Source of the DNA: Xanthobacteraceae bacterium
GTDB lineage: Bacteria; Pseudomonadota; Alphaproteobacteria; Rhizobiales; Xanthobacteraceae
DNA: 62,606 nucleotides
Assembly: GCA_019750915.1 (NCBI GenBank)
Contig: JAIENY010000023.1
Span: 1-62,606, forward strand
Reading direction: 5' to 3'
The notes beneath the pieces were generated by a model. It made no database searches. It was not told where the DNA came from and saw only the letters and a program-made list of their open reading frames with translations. The stretch's first letter is position 1. Each line of letters begins with the position of its first letter. Positions 35,843 to 44,950 of the stretch are shown here, one piece after another. A program made the position numbers and the translations under genes.

Positions 35843-36594
35843 GGGTGATGCCGCGCCGACGGCTGGCAAAAATTCATCACGCTCTTGGTTCGATAATCAA
35901 ACAATATTCCCGTTTCGGTCCATTTCGGACCGCACAGCGGCACGATGTACTCCGCGGCCTGTTCCGGCGTATCGAGCGTCAGTGGGTCTTCGCCGGGCAT
36001 GACGATGGCGCGCATATGGGTACGGATCGGACCTGGATTGAACAGGTTGACGCGGATCGTGCTGTTCTGTGTCTCGTGGGCCCAGACCCGCGCCAGAGCC
36101 TCCAGCGCAGCCTTCGAGGCTGCATAAGGCCCGCGATAGGCGCTTGCCTTGGAAGCTGTGCCTGAGGTGATGAACACTGCCCGCCCGGCATCGGAGTGGA
36201 TCAGCAGGGGCTCCATGCAGCGGATCAACTGGAAGTTCGCATTGACGTTGATCGCCATCACGTCATTCCAGGGTTTCAGATCGATGTGGCCAAGGGGCGA
36301 GGAGGGCCCGGCTACACCCGCGTTGCCGACCAGGATATCGAGTTTGCCATGGCGTTCGTTTAGTGCGGCGCCCAGACGCGCAATGCCCTCAAAATCGGTC
36401 AGGTTCAGCGGCACCAGTGTGGCTGTGCCGCCTTCCGCACGGATGGCGTCGTCAAGCTCTTCCAGTCCGCCCTGCGTCCGGGCAACCGCGATGACATGGG
36501 CGCCGGCGCGGGCGAGGGCACGCGCCGTGGCATAACCGATGCCGCGCGAGGCGCCGGTGACGAGAGCGGTACGGTCGGCAAGAGGCTTGGTCAT
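35839..36594 (-). CDS. Short-chain dehydrogenase/reductase
   Basis: This 251-residue NAD(P)-dependent oxidoreductase of the classical SDR family has the cofactor motif TGASRGIGYATA near residue 14, NAGVAG, and the active-site Ser and YRGPYAASK (Tyr/Lys pair). It lacks a signal peptide. Length and sequence resemble the general 3-ketoacyl reductase-like SDRs, but the substrate is unknown. It is the last gene on its strand before a 96-bp gap that holds the purF terminator. It converges with the ATP-grasp gene. Confidence 0.9.
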   Translation of the reverse strand: MTKPLADRTALVTGASRGIGYATARALARAGAHVIAVARTQGGLEELDDAIRAEGGTATLVPLNLTDFEGIARLGAALNERHGKLDILVGNAGVAGPSSPLGHIDLKPWNDVMAINVNANFQLIRCMEPLLIHSDAGRAVFITSGTASKASAYRGPYAASKAALEALARVWAHETQNSTIRVNLFNPGPIRTHMRAIVMPGEDPLTLDTPEQAAEYIVPLCGPKWTETGILFDYRTKSVMNFCQPSARHHP

Positions 36595-36640
36595 GAGAGG
36601 TTTCTGGCTGTCGATGGATTATGGAGTGCTGCCTATCGAA

Positions 36641-36669
36641 ACAAAAAGGCCGGGACAAGCCCGGCCTTT
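36641..36669 (-). terminator. Rho-independent terminator of purF
   Basis: AAAGGCCGGG and CCCGGCCTTT form a 10-bp perfect stem with loop ACAAG. Read on the minus strand, the stem is followed by TTTTTG, a proper T-run, about 20 bp after the purF stop codon. Confidence 0.85.
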
Positions 36670-36690
36670 CGACACGACAATGAAAGCGCG

Positions 36691-38181
36691 TCAGCTCGCC
36701 TCGGCCAGCAGCGACAGCTGCCGCGGCGCATCGACCTCGTTATGGTCGGTAAGCGGCGTCGGGTAGGCGCCGGTGAAGCAATGATCGGCGAATTTAGGGT
36801 GTGCCGGATCGTATCCGGGCTCGCCAACGGCGCGATACATGCCGTCGAGGGAAAGGAAGGCAAGCGAATCGGCGCCAATCAGATCGCGCATTTCCTCAAT
36901 TGTGTGGGTGGCGGCCAGAAGCCCACTGCGGTCCGGCAAGTCGATGCCGTAATAATCAGGATAGACGATCTGCGGTGAGGCCAGGCGAAAGTGAACTTCC
37001 TTGGCGCCGGCATCTCGCATCATGCGCACGATCTTCCTTGAGGTTGTACCGCGAACCAGCGAGTCATCGATCAGAATGATGCGCTTGCCTTCGATCGCCG
37101 CCCGGTTGGCCGAGTGCTTCATGCGCACGCCCAGTTCGCGGACGCTCTGGGTCGGCTGAATGAAGGTACGGCCGACATAGTGATTCCGAATGATGCCCAG
37201 CTCGAACGGCACGCCCGATTCCTGGCTGTAGCCGACTGCCGCAGGGACGCCGGAGTCCGGCACCGGAACGATCACATCAACATCCACATGGCTTTCGCGG
37301 GCGAGTTGTTGGCCGAAGCCTTTGCGGACCTCGTAGACCGAACGTCCGCCGACGATGGAGTCGGGCCGGGCGAAGTAGATGTACTCGAAAATGCAGGGGC
37401 GCGGCGGCTGAGGCGGGAAGGGCTTGTGGATCTCCTCGCCCTTTTCATCAAACACGATGACTTCGCCCGGCTCGATGTCGCGGACATAACGCGCACCAAT
37501 AATATCGAGTGCGCATGTCTCGGAAGCGAGGATGGGGCAGCCGTCAAGCTCGCCGAGCACCAGCGGGCGGATACCGAGCGGATCGCGTGCACCGACAAGT
37601 TTCTTGTTGGTCAGCGACACCAGAGCGTAGCCGCCCTCAATGGCGCGAAGGGCTTCGATGTAGCGTTCGATAAAATGGTTGCGTTTGGAATGTGCGACCA
37701 GATGCAGGATCACCTCGGTGTCGGTGGTCGATTGCATCATCGCGCCCTGACGGACCAGTTCACGGCGCAGTGTCAGGCCGTTGGTCAGGTTGCCGTTATG
37801 GGCGACGGCGAGGCCGCCGGCATTGAGCTCGGCGAACAACGGCTGCACATTGCGCAGGATCGTGCCGCCGGTGGTCGAATAACGGGTGTGGCCCACGGCG
37901 TTGGTGCCTGGCAGGCGGCCGATCACGTCGGCGCGGGAAAACGTATCGCCAACGAGACCAAGACGGCGCTCGGAGTGAAACCGGCTGCCGTCGAAGGAGA
38001 CGATACCGGCTGCCTCCTGACCACGGTGTTGAAGGGCGTGAAGACCAAGCGCCGTGACCGCGGCTGCATCCGGATGTCCGTAGATCCCGAATACGCCGCA
38101 TTCCTCGCGGAGCGTATCGCCGTCCAGATCGAAATCATCCAAGTCGGGGGGCGTCTCGGCGCTACTGGACGTATTGCTCAT
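36691..38181 (-). CDS. purF: Amidophosphoribosyltransferase
   Basis: This enzyme of about 496 residues makes 5-phosphoribosylamine from PRPP and glutamine, the first committed step of purine synthesis. The catalytic Cys lies in EECGVFGIYG after an unusually acidic leader (about 28 residues), which may be removed as a propeptide. The class II amidotransferase domain (HALQHRGQEAAG, GHTRYSTTGG) is followed by the phosphoribosyltransferase domain with PRPP motif IILIDDSLVRGTTS. I chose ATG 38181; an in-frame TTG at 38190 is possible, but its ribosome site is too close. cvpA lies upstream on the same strand, as in many bacteria. Confidence 0.96.
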   Translation of the reverse strand: MSNTSSSAETPPDLDDFDLDGDTLREECGVFGIYGHPDAAAVTALGLHALQHRGQEAAGIVSFDGSRFHSERRLGLVGDTFSRADVIGRLPGTNAVGHTRYSTTGGTILRNVQPLFAELNAGGLAVAHNGNLTNGLTLRRELVRQGAMMQSTTDTEVILHLVAHSKRNHFIERYIEALRAIEGGYALVSLTNKKLVGARDPLGIRPLVLGELDGCPILASETCALDIIGARYVRDIEPGEVIVFDEKGEEIHKPFPPQPPRPCIFEYIYFARPDSIVGGRSVYEVRKGFGQQLARESHVDVDVIVPVPDSGVPAAVGYSQESGVPFELGIIRNHYVGRTFIQPTQSVRELGVRMKHSANRAAIEGKRIILIDDSLVRGTTSRKIVRMMRDAGAKEVHFRLASPQIVYPDYYGIDLPDRSGLLAATHTIEEMRDLIGADSLAFLSLDGMYRAVGEPGYDPAHPKFADHCFTGAYPTPLTDHNEVDAPRQLSLLAEAS

Positions 38182-38259
38182 GATCACCAAGTCTCCGCGT
38201 GGTTGAAGCAGTGTTTACCCGAAAGCAACGCCCGTTTCCTTGGCATCATGACCCTATAG

Positions 38260-38916
38260 TTACTTAACGCCTGCGGCACTGCCGTTAATCAGCGACTTCA
38301 TGCCGTCGCGCTCAGATTTGGCATAACCGCCGCCGTCCGCCGGAGTTTCCTGCGACCGCTGTTCAGGCGGTGCGGACGAATCGTTCTGTTCGTCTTCCGG
38401 CTTGGTCTTCTTGAACTTCTTCAAAATGGTGTTTTCAGGGTCATCCGGCAAGAGCGACATCAGCCAATCGCCGGTTCCCTGCAGAACTGTTTTCGATTTA
38501 GCACCTCGGACCCAGTCCGGCTGCTGTTTATCGGGGACCAGCCATGCGAAAAACAGGAAGGCGACCACCATGATCAGCAAGCCTCGGGCCAAGCCGAACA
38601 GGAAGCCGAGCGTACGGTCCAGTGCTCCGATCCGCGAGTCGAGGATCATGTCGGAGATCCGCACAGTGATCACCGACACCACGATCAGCGTGATGATAAA
38701 GACGCCGGCGATCACCGCGATGGTCGCCAGCGTGTCGTTGGCGATATAGGTTTTCGCCGTTGGCAACAGCTTCTGATAAGCAAGAAGCGTCGTCAATGCG
38801 GCAGCGCCCCACGCGGCAATCGAGAGAATTTCTCGCATAAAGCCGCGGATCATCGCCAGAAGGCCCGACAGCAGCAGCACGGCCAGGACGACGATATCGA
38901 GAAGCGTAATTGGCAT
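38260..38916 (-). CDS. cvpA: CvpA family membrane protein
   Basis: This 218-residue protein has four hydrophobic segments in its first 130 residues (start MPITLLDIVVLAVLLLSGLLAMIRGF), then a hydrophilic tail rich in Glu, Lys and Pro. The ITLLD-IVV-GF(M)REILSI pattern is typical of CvpA. The family is linked to colicin V export and to envelope or bile-stress tolerance. It precedes purF, a conserved neighbourhood. The long polar C-terminal tail (about 75 residues) is variable among alphaproteobacteria. Confidence 0.9.
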   Translation of the reverse strand: MPITLLDIVVLAVLLLSGLLAMIRGFMREILSIAAWGAAALTTLLAYQKLLPTAKTYIANDTLATIAVIAGVFIITLIVVSVITVRISDMILDSRIGALDRTLGFLFGLARGLLIMVVAFLFFAWLVPDKQQPDWVRGAKSKTVLQGTGDWLMSLLPDDPENTILKKFKKTKPEDEQNDSSAPPEQRSQETPADGGGYAKSERDGMKSLINGSAAGVK

Positions 38917-39134
38917 CGGAAAAAATCCGGTTCGGGCGGTCAGGCCGAATCGGACTGAACGCTCAGGCTGTAAAGAGACGGCGTGATCGCGGGGCCTGCA
39001 AGCCTCGTGGCCGTTGTATAACCAGTCATTTTTCGAGCGTCACTGTTTTGGAGCCTGCAAGGTCAGACTTTTCCCACAACCTGTGACTTTGAAACCGCGT
39101 CGATCAATTTAACGAAAATACGCCCAACCGGGGT

Positions 39135-40541
39135 TTAGCCTCCAACGGCCCGCTTGCGCCCCTGACCTTGCGCGGCGATCTCGGCCACCAGCGTCGTCAG
39201 CGAGCCGATGTTGTTCACGCTCAGCCCGGCATCGCCGCCAGTGTCGCCGCGCGCTGTTTCCGGCAGCACCGCGCGGGCAAAGCCGAGCTTGGCGGCCTCT
39301 TTCAACCGCGCCGAGGTCTGTGCAACGGGACGCACGGCGCCTGAGAGCGAGATTTCCCCGAAATAGACCGCATCGACCGGAAGCGGGGCATTTGCGAGCG
39401 ACGACACCAGCGCCGCCGCGGCCGCAAGGTCGGCTGCCGGCTCCTGGATCTTTAAGCCTCCCGCGACATTGAGATAAACGTCGTGTCCTGAGAGTTTGAC
39501 CCCGCAATGGGCCTCCAATACCGCCAGCACCATCGAAAGCCGGCTGGGGTCCCAGCCGACCACGGCACGCCGCGGCGTGCCGAGCGAGGTCGGGGCGACC
39601 AGCGCCTGAAGCTCGACCAGAACCGGCCGCGTGCCCTCGATTCCAGCAAAAACAGCGGTTCCCGGACTGCCGAGATCACGTTCGGACAGGAACAGCTCTG
39701 AAGGGTTGGACACCTCTCGCAGGCCAAGTCCCGTCATTTCGAACACGCCGATCTCGTCCGTTGGGCCGAAACGGTTTTTCACAGCTCGCAAAATGCGGAA
39801 CTGTTGGGAGCCTTCACCTTCGAACGACAGTACCGCGTCCACCATATGCTCGACCACGCGAGGACCGGCAATCTGGCCGTCCTTGGTGACGTGGCCCACG
39901 AGGATGAGGGCTGCTCCTGATTTTTTGGCAAACCGTATCAAGGCCTGCGCGGAGGCGCGGACCTGCGTTACCGTTCCTGGCGCGGAGTCCACCGTGTCGG
40001 TCCACATCGTCTGGATAGAGTCGATCACGACTAGCCGGGGAGGCGTGCCTTCAGAAAGCGTTGCGATGATGTCTTCAACCGAGGTCTCAGCGGCAAGCTG
40101 TACAGCGGCATCTGCCAGGCCCAGCCGCTCGGCGCGCAGCCGTACCTGAGCGACGGCTTCTTCGCCGGAAATATAAACTGCGCGATGGCCCGAGCGCGCG
40201 AGCATGCTCGTCGCCTGCGTCAGTAATGTCGATTTGCCGATGCCGGGATCGCCTCCAACCAGAAGCACCGAGCCACGCACGAATCCGCCGCCGGTGACAC
40301 GATCGAGTTCGCTCATTCCGGAGGACAGGCGTGGCGCCTGCTGCGTCTCGCCCGTAAGCGACTCCAGTGCGAAGAGCCGGCCTTTGCGTTTGGCGCGGAT
40401 GCTCGCAGGCACGGCGATGCCGCTGCCCGAGTCCTCCTCCGCGATAGAATTCCATTCGCCGCAGGCGTCGCATTTGCCCTGCCACTTGTTGTAGGAGGCG
40501 CCGCAGTTCTGGCAGACGAAGGAGACGGTATGTTTTGCCAT
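39135..40541 (-). CDS. radA: DNA repair protein RadA
   Basis: This 468-residue DnaB-like helicase acts in branch migration during recombination. The N-terminal C4 zinc finger (CQNCG, then CDACGEW) is followed by the RecA-like ATPase with Walker A GGDPGIGKSTLLTQ, the RadA-specific KNRFGPTDEIGVFEM and a Lon-like C-terminal domain. Length matches the family. Its start overlaps the stop of alr by one base, giving ATGA, so the two are coupled. 218 bp separate it from cvpA downstream. Confidence 0.97.
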   Translation of the reverse strand: MAKHTVSFVCQNCGASYNKWQGKCDACGEWNSIAEEDSGSGIAVPASIRAKRKGRLFALESLTGETQQAPRLSSGMSELDRVTGGGFVRGSVLLVGGDPGIGKSTLLTQATSMLARSGHRAVYISGEEAVAQVRLRAERLGLADAAVQLAAETSVEDIIATLSEGTPPRLVVIDSIQTMWTDTVDSAPGTVTQVRASAQALIRFAKKSGAALILVGHVTKDGQIAGPRVVEHMVDAVLSFEGEGSQQFRILRAVKNRFGPTDEIGVFEMTGLGLREVSNPSELFLSERDLGSPGTAVFAGIEGTRPVLVELQALVAPTSLGTPRRAVVGWDPSRLSMVLAVLEAHCGVKLSGHDVYLNVAGGLKIQEPAADLAAAAALVSSLANAPLPVDAVYFGEISLSGAVRPVAQTSARLKEAAKLGFARAVLPETARGDTGGDAGLSVNNIGSLTTLVAEIAAQGQGRKRAVGG

Positions 40542-41707
40542 CAGACCTCGCCGCGATAAATGCGGGTGTACCGGTGGCCGAGGCTGGTCAGAACCTCATA
40601 GCCAATGGTGCCGAAATGGTGCCCCAACTCGTCAACAGTGATGCCGTCGCCGATCAGGGTGACGAAGTGACCGCGTCTGGCTGCGCCATGCGCCACATCT
40701 GTGATGTCGACCGTTAGCAAGTCCATCGAAATGCGACCGGCGAGGGGGCAACGATGCCCTGCAACCAGAACCTCGGCGCTTCGCGTCCCCTCGATGCCGC
40801 TTGCAGCACGGAAATAGCCGTCGGCATATCCCGCGCTGATGATTGCCAGACGGCTCGGCCGTTTGGCGGTCCAGAGAGCGCCGTATCCTGCAGTCTCTCC
40901 TTTTTGCACCGTGCGGATCTGGACGATGCGAGCCTTGAGATCGACCACGGGCTGCATCGGTGTGTCGGATTCGGGAGTCGGATTGACGCCATAGAGCGCG
41001 GCGCCAGGGCGCACCATGTCGAAATGAAAATGCTGACCCAGGAAAATCCCCGATGAGTTCGCCAGCGATGCCGGAACTCCGGAAAACTGGGAAGCGATTT
41101 CGCGGAAAGTGTGGGCCTGCCGCGCGTTCGTCGCATTGTTGAGTTCCTCAGCGCAGGCAAGGTGGCTCATCACAAGCGAAATACCGTGGTTGCCTTGCTG
41201 GACGCGCGGCACCAAACCGGCAGCCTCCTCAATGTTGAGGCCAAGCCTGCTCATGCCAGTATTGATGTGGATCGCCGCCAAGCCGCTCCAGCCGGAGGTG
41301 CGGCGAAATGCGTCCCACTCGGCGAGTTCGCTCAGATCGCCGATGACAGGACGGCAATTCAATTTGGCGAACGCATCACCGGAATTGGCGAAGTATCCAT
41401 CCAGGACGTAGATGACCGCGTCGGCGGCGATGTCGCGAACGCGCCTGGCTTCATCGAGCGTTGCGACGAAGAATGTTTTGCATCCGACAGAACGGAGCTT
41501 GCGCGTAACAGGCTCAAGACCGCAGCCATAAGCGTCGGCCTTCACCACAGCAGAACATTCGGCGGGAACGGCCCGGCTTTCAAGCTGCCGCCAGTTGGCG
41601 GCGATCGCATCGAGATCGACAGTGAGGACGCCGGGAGATGAATCGAGCGTCCGGGTATCGACGTGGGTGATGTGAGCAGGGATGGTTTTTTCGGAAACGG
41701 CGGTCAT
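40541..41707 (-). CDS. alr: Alanine racemase
   Basis: This 388-residue PLP enzyme converts L-alanine to D-alanine for peptidoglycan. The PLP-binding lysine lies in AVVKADAYGCG, and the second catalytic Tyr region is AGYGALWTAKRPSRLAIISAG, named here as a landmark near residues 280-300. The IHINTGMSRLGL segment and the C-terminal SLGHRYTRIYRGEV fit the family. It lies between dnaB and radA on one strand, with only 57 bp to dnaB, the order expected for this family of bacteria. Confidence 0.96.
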   Translation of the reverse strand: MTAVSEKTIPAHITHVDTRTLDSSPGVLTVDLDAIAANWRQLESRAVPAECSAVVKADAYGCGLEPVTRKLRSVGCKTFFVATLDEARRVRDIAADAVIYVLDGYFANSGDAFAKLNCRPVIGDLSELAEWDAFRRTSGWSGLAAIHINTGMSRLGLNIEEAAGLVPRVQQGNHGISLVMSHLACAEELNNATNARQAHTFREIASQFSGVPASLANSSGIFLGQHFHFDMVRPGAALYGVNPTPESDTPMQPVVDLKARIVQIRTVQKGETAGYGALWTAKRPSRLAIISAGYADGYFRAASGIEGTRSAEVLVAGHRCPLAGRISMDLLTVDITDVAHGAARRGHFVTLIGDGITVDELGHHFGTIGYEVLTSLGHRYTRIYRGEV

Positions 41708-41764
41708 GGCAATGGCCTGATATAATCGGCAGGCCTCCTCTTAACATGTTCCCGGGCCGAAAGA

Positions 41765-43339
41765 TCAAATATGAGCCGGCAAATGATCGTCTTCGACGAG
41801 GTCTGCAAAGCGCGTGACGCTCGAATCAAAATGCAGCTTGATCGTCCCGGTCGGGCCGTGACGCTGTTTGCCGATAATGACTTCAGCCTTGCCGTGAACC
41901 AGTGACATTTCGAGTTGCCACTTCTCGTGTTCAGGCGTGCCGGGCTTCGGCTCCTTGCTCTGCAGGTAATATTCTTCGCGGTAGACGAACAGAACGACGT
42001 CGGCATCCTGCTCGATCGAGCCGGATTCGCGAAGGTCAGCAAGTTGCGGACGCTTGTCGTCGCGCGACTCAACCTGGCGCGACAGCTGTGACAGCGCGAT
42101 AATTGGAACATTCAGTTCCTTTGCCAGCGCCTTGAGGCCGGTGGTGATTTCGGTGACTTCCTGCACGCGGTTGTCGGAGCGCTTGCCTGATCCAGACAAA
42201 AGCTGGATGTAATCGATGATCAGCAGATCGAGACCTTTCTGCCGCTTCAGCCGCCGCGCACGGGCGGTGAGCTGTGCGATGGACAGGCCGCCAGTGTCGT
42301 CGACGTAGAACGGCAGGTTTTGCATGTCGATGGCGTGATCACGAATCTTGTCGAAGTCATTCTCGGTGATGCCGCCGCGGCGGATGGAGCTCGACGAGAT
42401 GCCGGTACGCTCGGAGAGAATACGAGTGGCAAGCTGCTCGGCCGACATTTCAAGCGAGAAGAAACCGACGATGCCGCCATCGACCGACTTCATCTGACCG
42501 TCAGGCTGTACTTCGCCGCGCCACATTTTGGCGACGTTGAAGGCAATGTTGGTTGCAAGCGCAGTTTTGCCCATCGCGGGACGGCCGGCGAGAACGATCA
42601 GGTCGGACGGCTGCAAACCGCCCATCTTGCCATCCATAGCCCGCAGGCCTGATGCGAGACCGGAGAGGTTTCCATCGCGGCTATAGGCGTTGGCAGCCAT
42701 ATCGACCGCAATCGATAGCGCTGTACCGAATTTCTGGAAGCCGCCACCATATTGGCCCTGTTCAGCCAATTCGTACAAACGGCGCTCGGCGTCCTCGATC
42801 TGCGCGCGCGGTGCGAAGTCGACCGGCGCGTCGAATGCGACATTGACCATGTCTTCGCCGATACGGATCAGGTCACGACGCTGCGACAGATCATAGACTG
42901 TCCGCCCGTAATCCTGCGCATTGATGATTGTGGTCGCTTCAGCGGCGAGGCGCGCGAGGTATTGGCTGATTGTCATGCCGCCGAGGTCCGCGTCGGCGGG
43001 CAGGAATGTCTTCAAGGTCACGGGCGTTGCGACCTTGCCTGCACGAATCAGGCTGGCGGCTGTCTCAAAGATCGTCTGATGAACCGGCTCGAAGAAGTGC
43101 TTGGGTTCCAGAAAGTCGGAGACTCGGTAGAAGGCGTCGTTGTTGACCAGGATCGCGCCAAGGAGACTCTGCTCAGCCTCGATGTTGTGAGGTGCCGTCC
43201 GGTAGGCGGGCGCCCCGGCTTCCGGAGCGAGTTTCACAATGTTCGAGTCAGGGAGTGCCATGTCGGTTCGGTATGCTTTCTTTTCGGCAAGCGCGGGGAG
43301 CGTATCTGGCACCTCACGCATGGCAGGCGAAAGCGGCAT
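41765..43339 (-). CDS. dnaB: Replicative DNA helicase
   Basis: This protein of up to 524 residues is the hexameric helicase of the replication fork. The N-terminal domain begins YRTAPHNIEAEQSLLGAIL. The RecA-like domain has Walker A GRPAMGKTALA, SLEMSAEQLATR, LLIIDYIQLLSG and LSQLSRQVESR. A later ATG at 43261 (MALPDSN) would give about 499 residues and is equally plausible; neither start has a strong ribosome site. It is followed by alr and radA on the same strand. No intein is present. Confidence 0.96.
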   Translation of the reverse strand: MPLSPAMREVPDTLPALAEKKAYRTDMALPDSNIVKLAPEAGAPAYRTAPHNIEAEQSLLGAILVNNDAFYRVSDFLEPKHFFEPVHQTIFETAASLIRAGKVATPVTLKTFLPADADLGGMTISQYLARLAAEATTIINAQDYGRTVYDLSQRRDLIRIGEDMVNVAFDAPVDFAPRAQIEDAERRLYELAEQGQYGGGFQKFGTALSIAVDMAANAYSRDGNLSGLASGLRAMDGKMGGLQPSDLIVLAGRPAMGKTALATNIAFNVAKMWRGEVQPDGQMKSVDGGIVGFFSLEMSAEQLATRILSERTGISSSSIRRGGITENDFDKIRDHAIDMQNLPFYVDDTGGLSIAQLTARARRLKRQKGLDLLIIDYIQLLSGSGKRSDNRVQEVTEITTGLKALAKELNVPIIALSQLSRQVESRDDKRPQLADLRESGSIEQDADVVLFVYREEYYLQSKEPKPGTPEHEKWQLEMSLVHGKAEVIIGKQRHGPTGTIKLHFDSSVTRFADLVEDDHLPAHI

Positions 43340-43415
43340 GTGATCTTATACACACGCCACCCACAACCTGATCGCAAACCCTATCCGATTACTTGATTCG
43401 TCTTGACGGCTGCGA

Positions 43416-44681
43416 CTATTCGCCCGCCAGCCGCAACTTCGGCTCGATGGCTGACTCGAGATCGCGCAGACGCCGCTCTTCCTCCCCGATGTAGTCACGG
43501 GTGATCGGAACGACCCCTTGTCGCTTGCTGAGCTGAATCTGGAACACCATCAGGTTCTGTTCGCGGAAACTCATCTCGGAACTGGCGAGATAGAATTCCC
43601 ACAGCCGGACAAAGCGTTCGTCGTATAGCGCAATTGCTGCGTCGCGGTGCGCCAGGAAGCGTTCCCGCCACGCTTTCAGCGTATCGGCGTAATGGATCCG
43701 CAGGATTTCGATATCGTCGACTATCAGTCCGGCGCGTTCGATTGGGGGGAGGACTTCCGAAAGGGCCGGGATGTAGCCGCCCGGAAAGATGTATTTTGCA
43801 ATCCACGGATTGGTGATGCCGGGACCTTCGGAACGGCCGATCGAGTGCAGCAGCATCACGCCGCTGTCATTCATCAACTCGGCGCACCGCTTGAAGTAGG
43901 TGTCGTAAAAATTCACGCCGACATGCTCGAACATGCCGACGGAAACGATGCGGTCGAATGTCCCGGGAACCTTGCGGTAATCCTCCAGCAGGAATTGGGC
44001 GCGGGAGGTCAGGCCCTTTTCGGCGGCACGCTGGCTCGAGATCGCGAATTGCTCGTCGGAAAGGGTTACGCCCGTTACCTGAGCACCGGCCACTTCCGCC
44101 AAGTAGAGCCCGAGTCCGCCCCATCCCGAGCCGATGTCGAGCACTCTTTGATCGGGACGAATTAAAACCTTTGCCGCGATATGCCGTTTCTTGGCAAGCT
44201 GGGCGTCGTCGAGGGAGCTGTCGGGCGTTTCAAAATAACCACAGCTGTATTGCTTGTCTGCGTCGAGGAACAAGGAATAGAGGCGGCCGTCGAGATCATA
44301 GTGGCTCTCGATTTTACGCTTCGCGGTGGCAATCGAGTTGAATTGCTGCCAGCGCCGCACCATGAAGCGGAGCTTTGCCAGCAGTTTGGCCCATCCGGGA
44401 AGATTATACGGCGGCTGCGAGAGTGTGATCTGGAGAAGATCGGCAATCGAGCCGTTCTCGATCGTGATCGACCCATCTGTGTAAATCTCCCCGAACGCCA
44501 GTTCCGGATCGAACAGGAGGTGCTTTTCGGCCGCGACTGACTGGAAGCGTACCGTGATATGAGGCCCGGTGCCATCACCGACGGTGAAAGGCCGGCCGGC
44601 CGCCGTGACAAAGGTGACTGAGCCCTTACTAAAGAAGTGACCCAGCATGAACTGAAGCGCATGTTCAAGCAAACGGCCCAT
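43416..44681 (-). CDS. cfa: Cyclopropane-fatty-acyl-phospholipid synthase
   Basis: This SAM-dependent enzyme of about 421 residues adds a methylene bridge to unsaturated phospholipid chains, changing membrane properties under stress. The methyltransferase domain shows RVLDIGSGWGGLGLYLAE, VTGVTLSDEQ, DYRKVPGTFDRIVSVGMFEH and the CFA-specific FPGGYIPALSE. ATG 44681 (MGRLLEH) is preferred over a TTG five codons earlier. It stands alone, with convergent or unlinked neighbours; about 270 bp separate it from the divergent cytochrome-like gene. Confidence 0.95.
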   Translation of the reverse strand: MGRLLEHALQFMLGHFFSKGSVTFVTAAGRPFTVGDGTGPHITVRFQSVAAEKHLLFDPELAFGEIYTDGSITIENGSIADLLQITLSQPPYNLPGWAKLLAKLRFMVRRWQQFNSIATAKRKIESHYDLDGRLYSLFLDADKQYSCGYFETPDSSLDDAQLAKKRHIAAKVLIRPDQRVLDIGSGWGGLGLYLAEVAGAQVTGVTLSDEQFAISSQRAAEKGLTSRAQFLLEDYRKVPGTFDRIVSVGMFEHVGVNFYDTYFKRCAELMNDSGVMLLHSIGRSEGPGITNPWIAKYIFPGGYIPALSEVLPPIERAGLIVDDIEILRIHYADTLKAWRERFLAHRDAAIALYDERFVRLWEFYLASSEMSFREQNLMVFQIQLSKRQGVVPITRDYIGEEERRLRDLESAIEPKLRLAGE

Positions 44682-44950
44682 AATCGAGTACCCCAAGGCG
44701 GCTGCAGACCCTTTCTATATCGAGCCGGTCAACTCGACGCGTACCCCAGCCAAACCGCCCCGCACAAAATGCCGCAGCACGCCGATGGGTACAATGCGTC
44801 AGAACAGTGGCGGTTCCAATACGGAGTCTCACGGGGATGAGAAATTCTCTCCCTTCCATTCGCCCGATAATTCGCTATTGGTGACCAAGATCGGTCGATT
44901 TGCCCTTTGACGCTGGCTATGTGCCGCCAGAGGTCTCCTGGAGAGCATGG

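Noticed and set aside
37114..38259. Plus-strand 381-codon frame opposite purF
   Set aside because: purF on the minus strand is unmistakable. The plus frame is a mirror of its codon bias.
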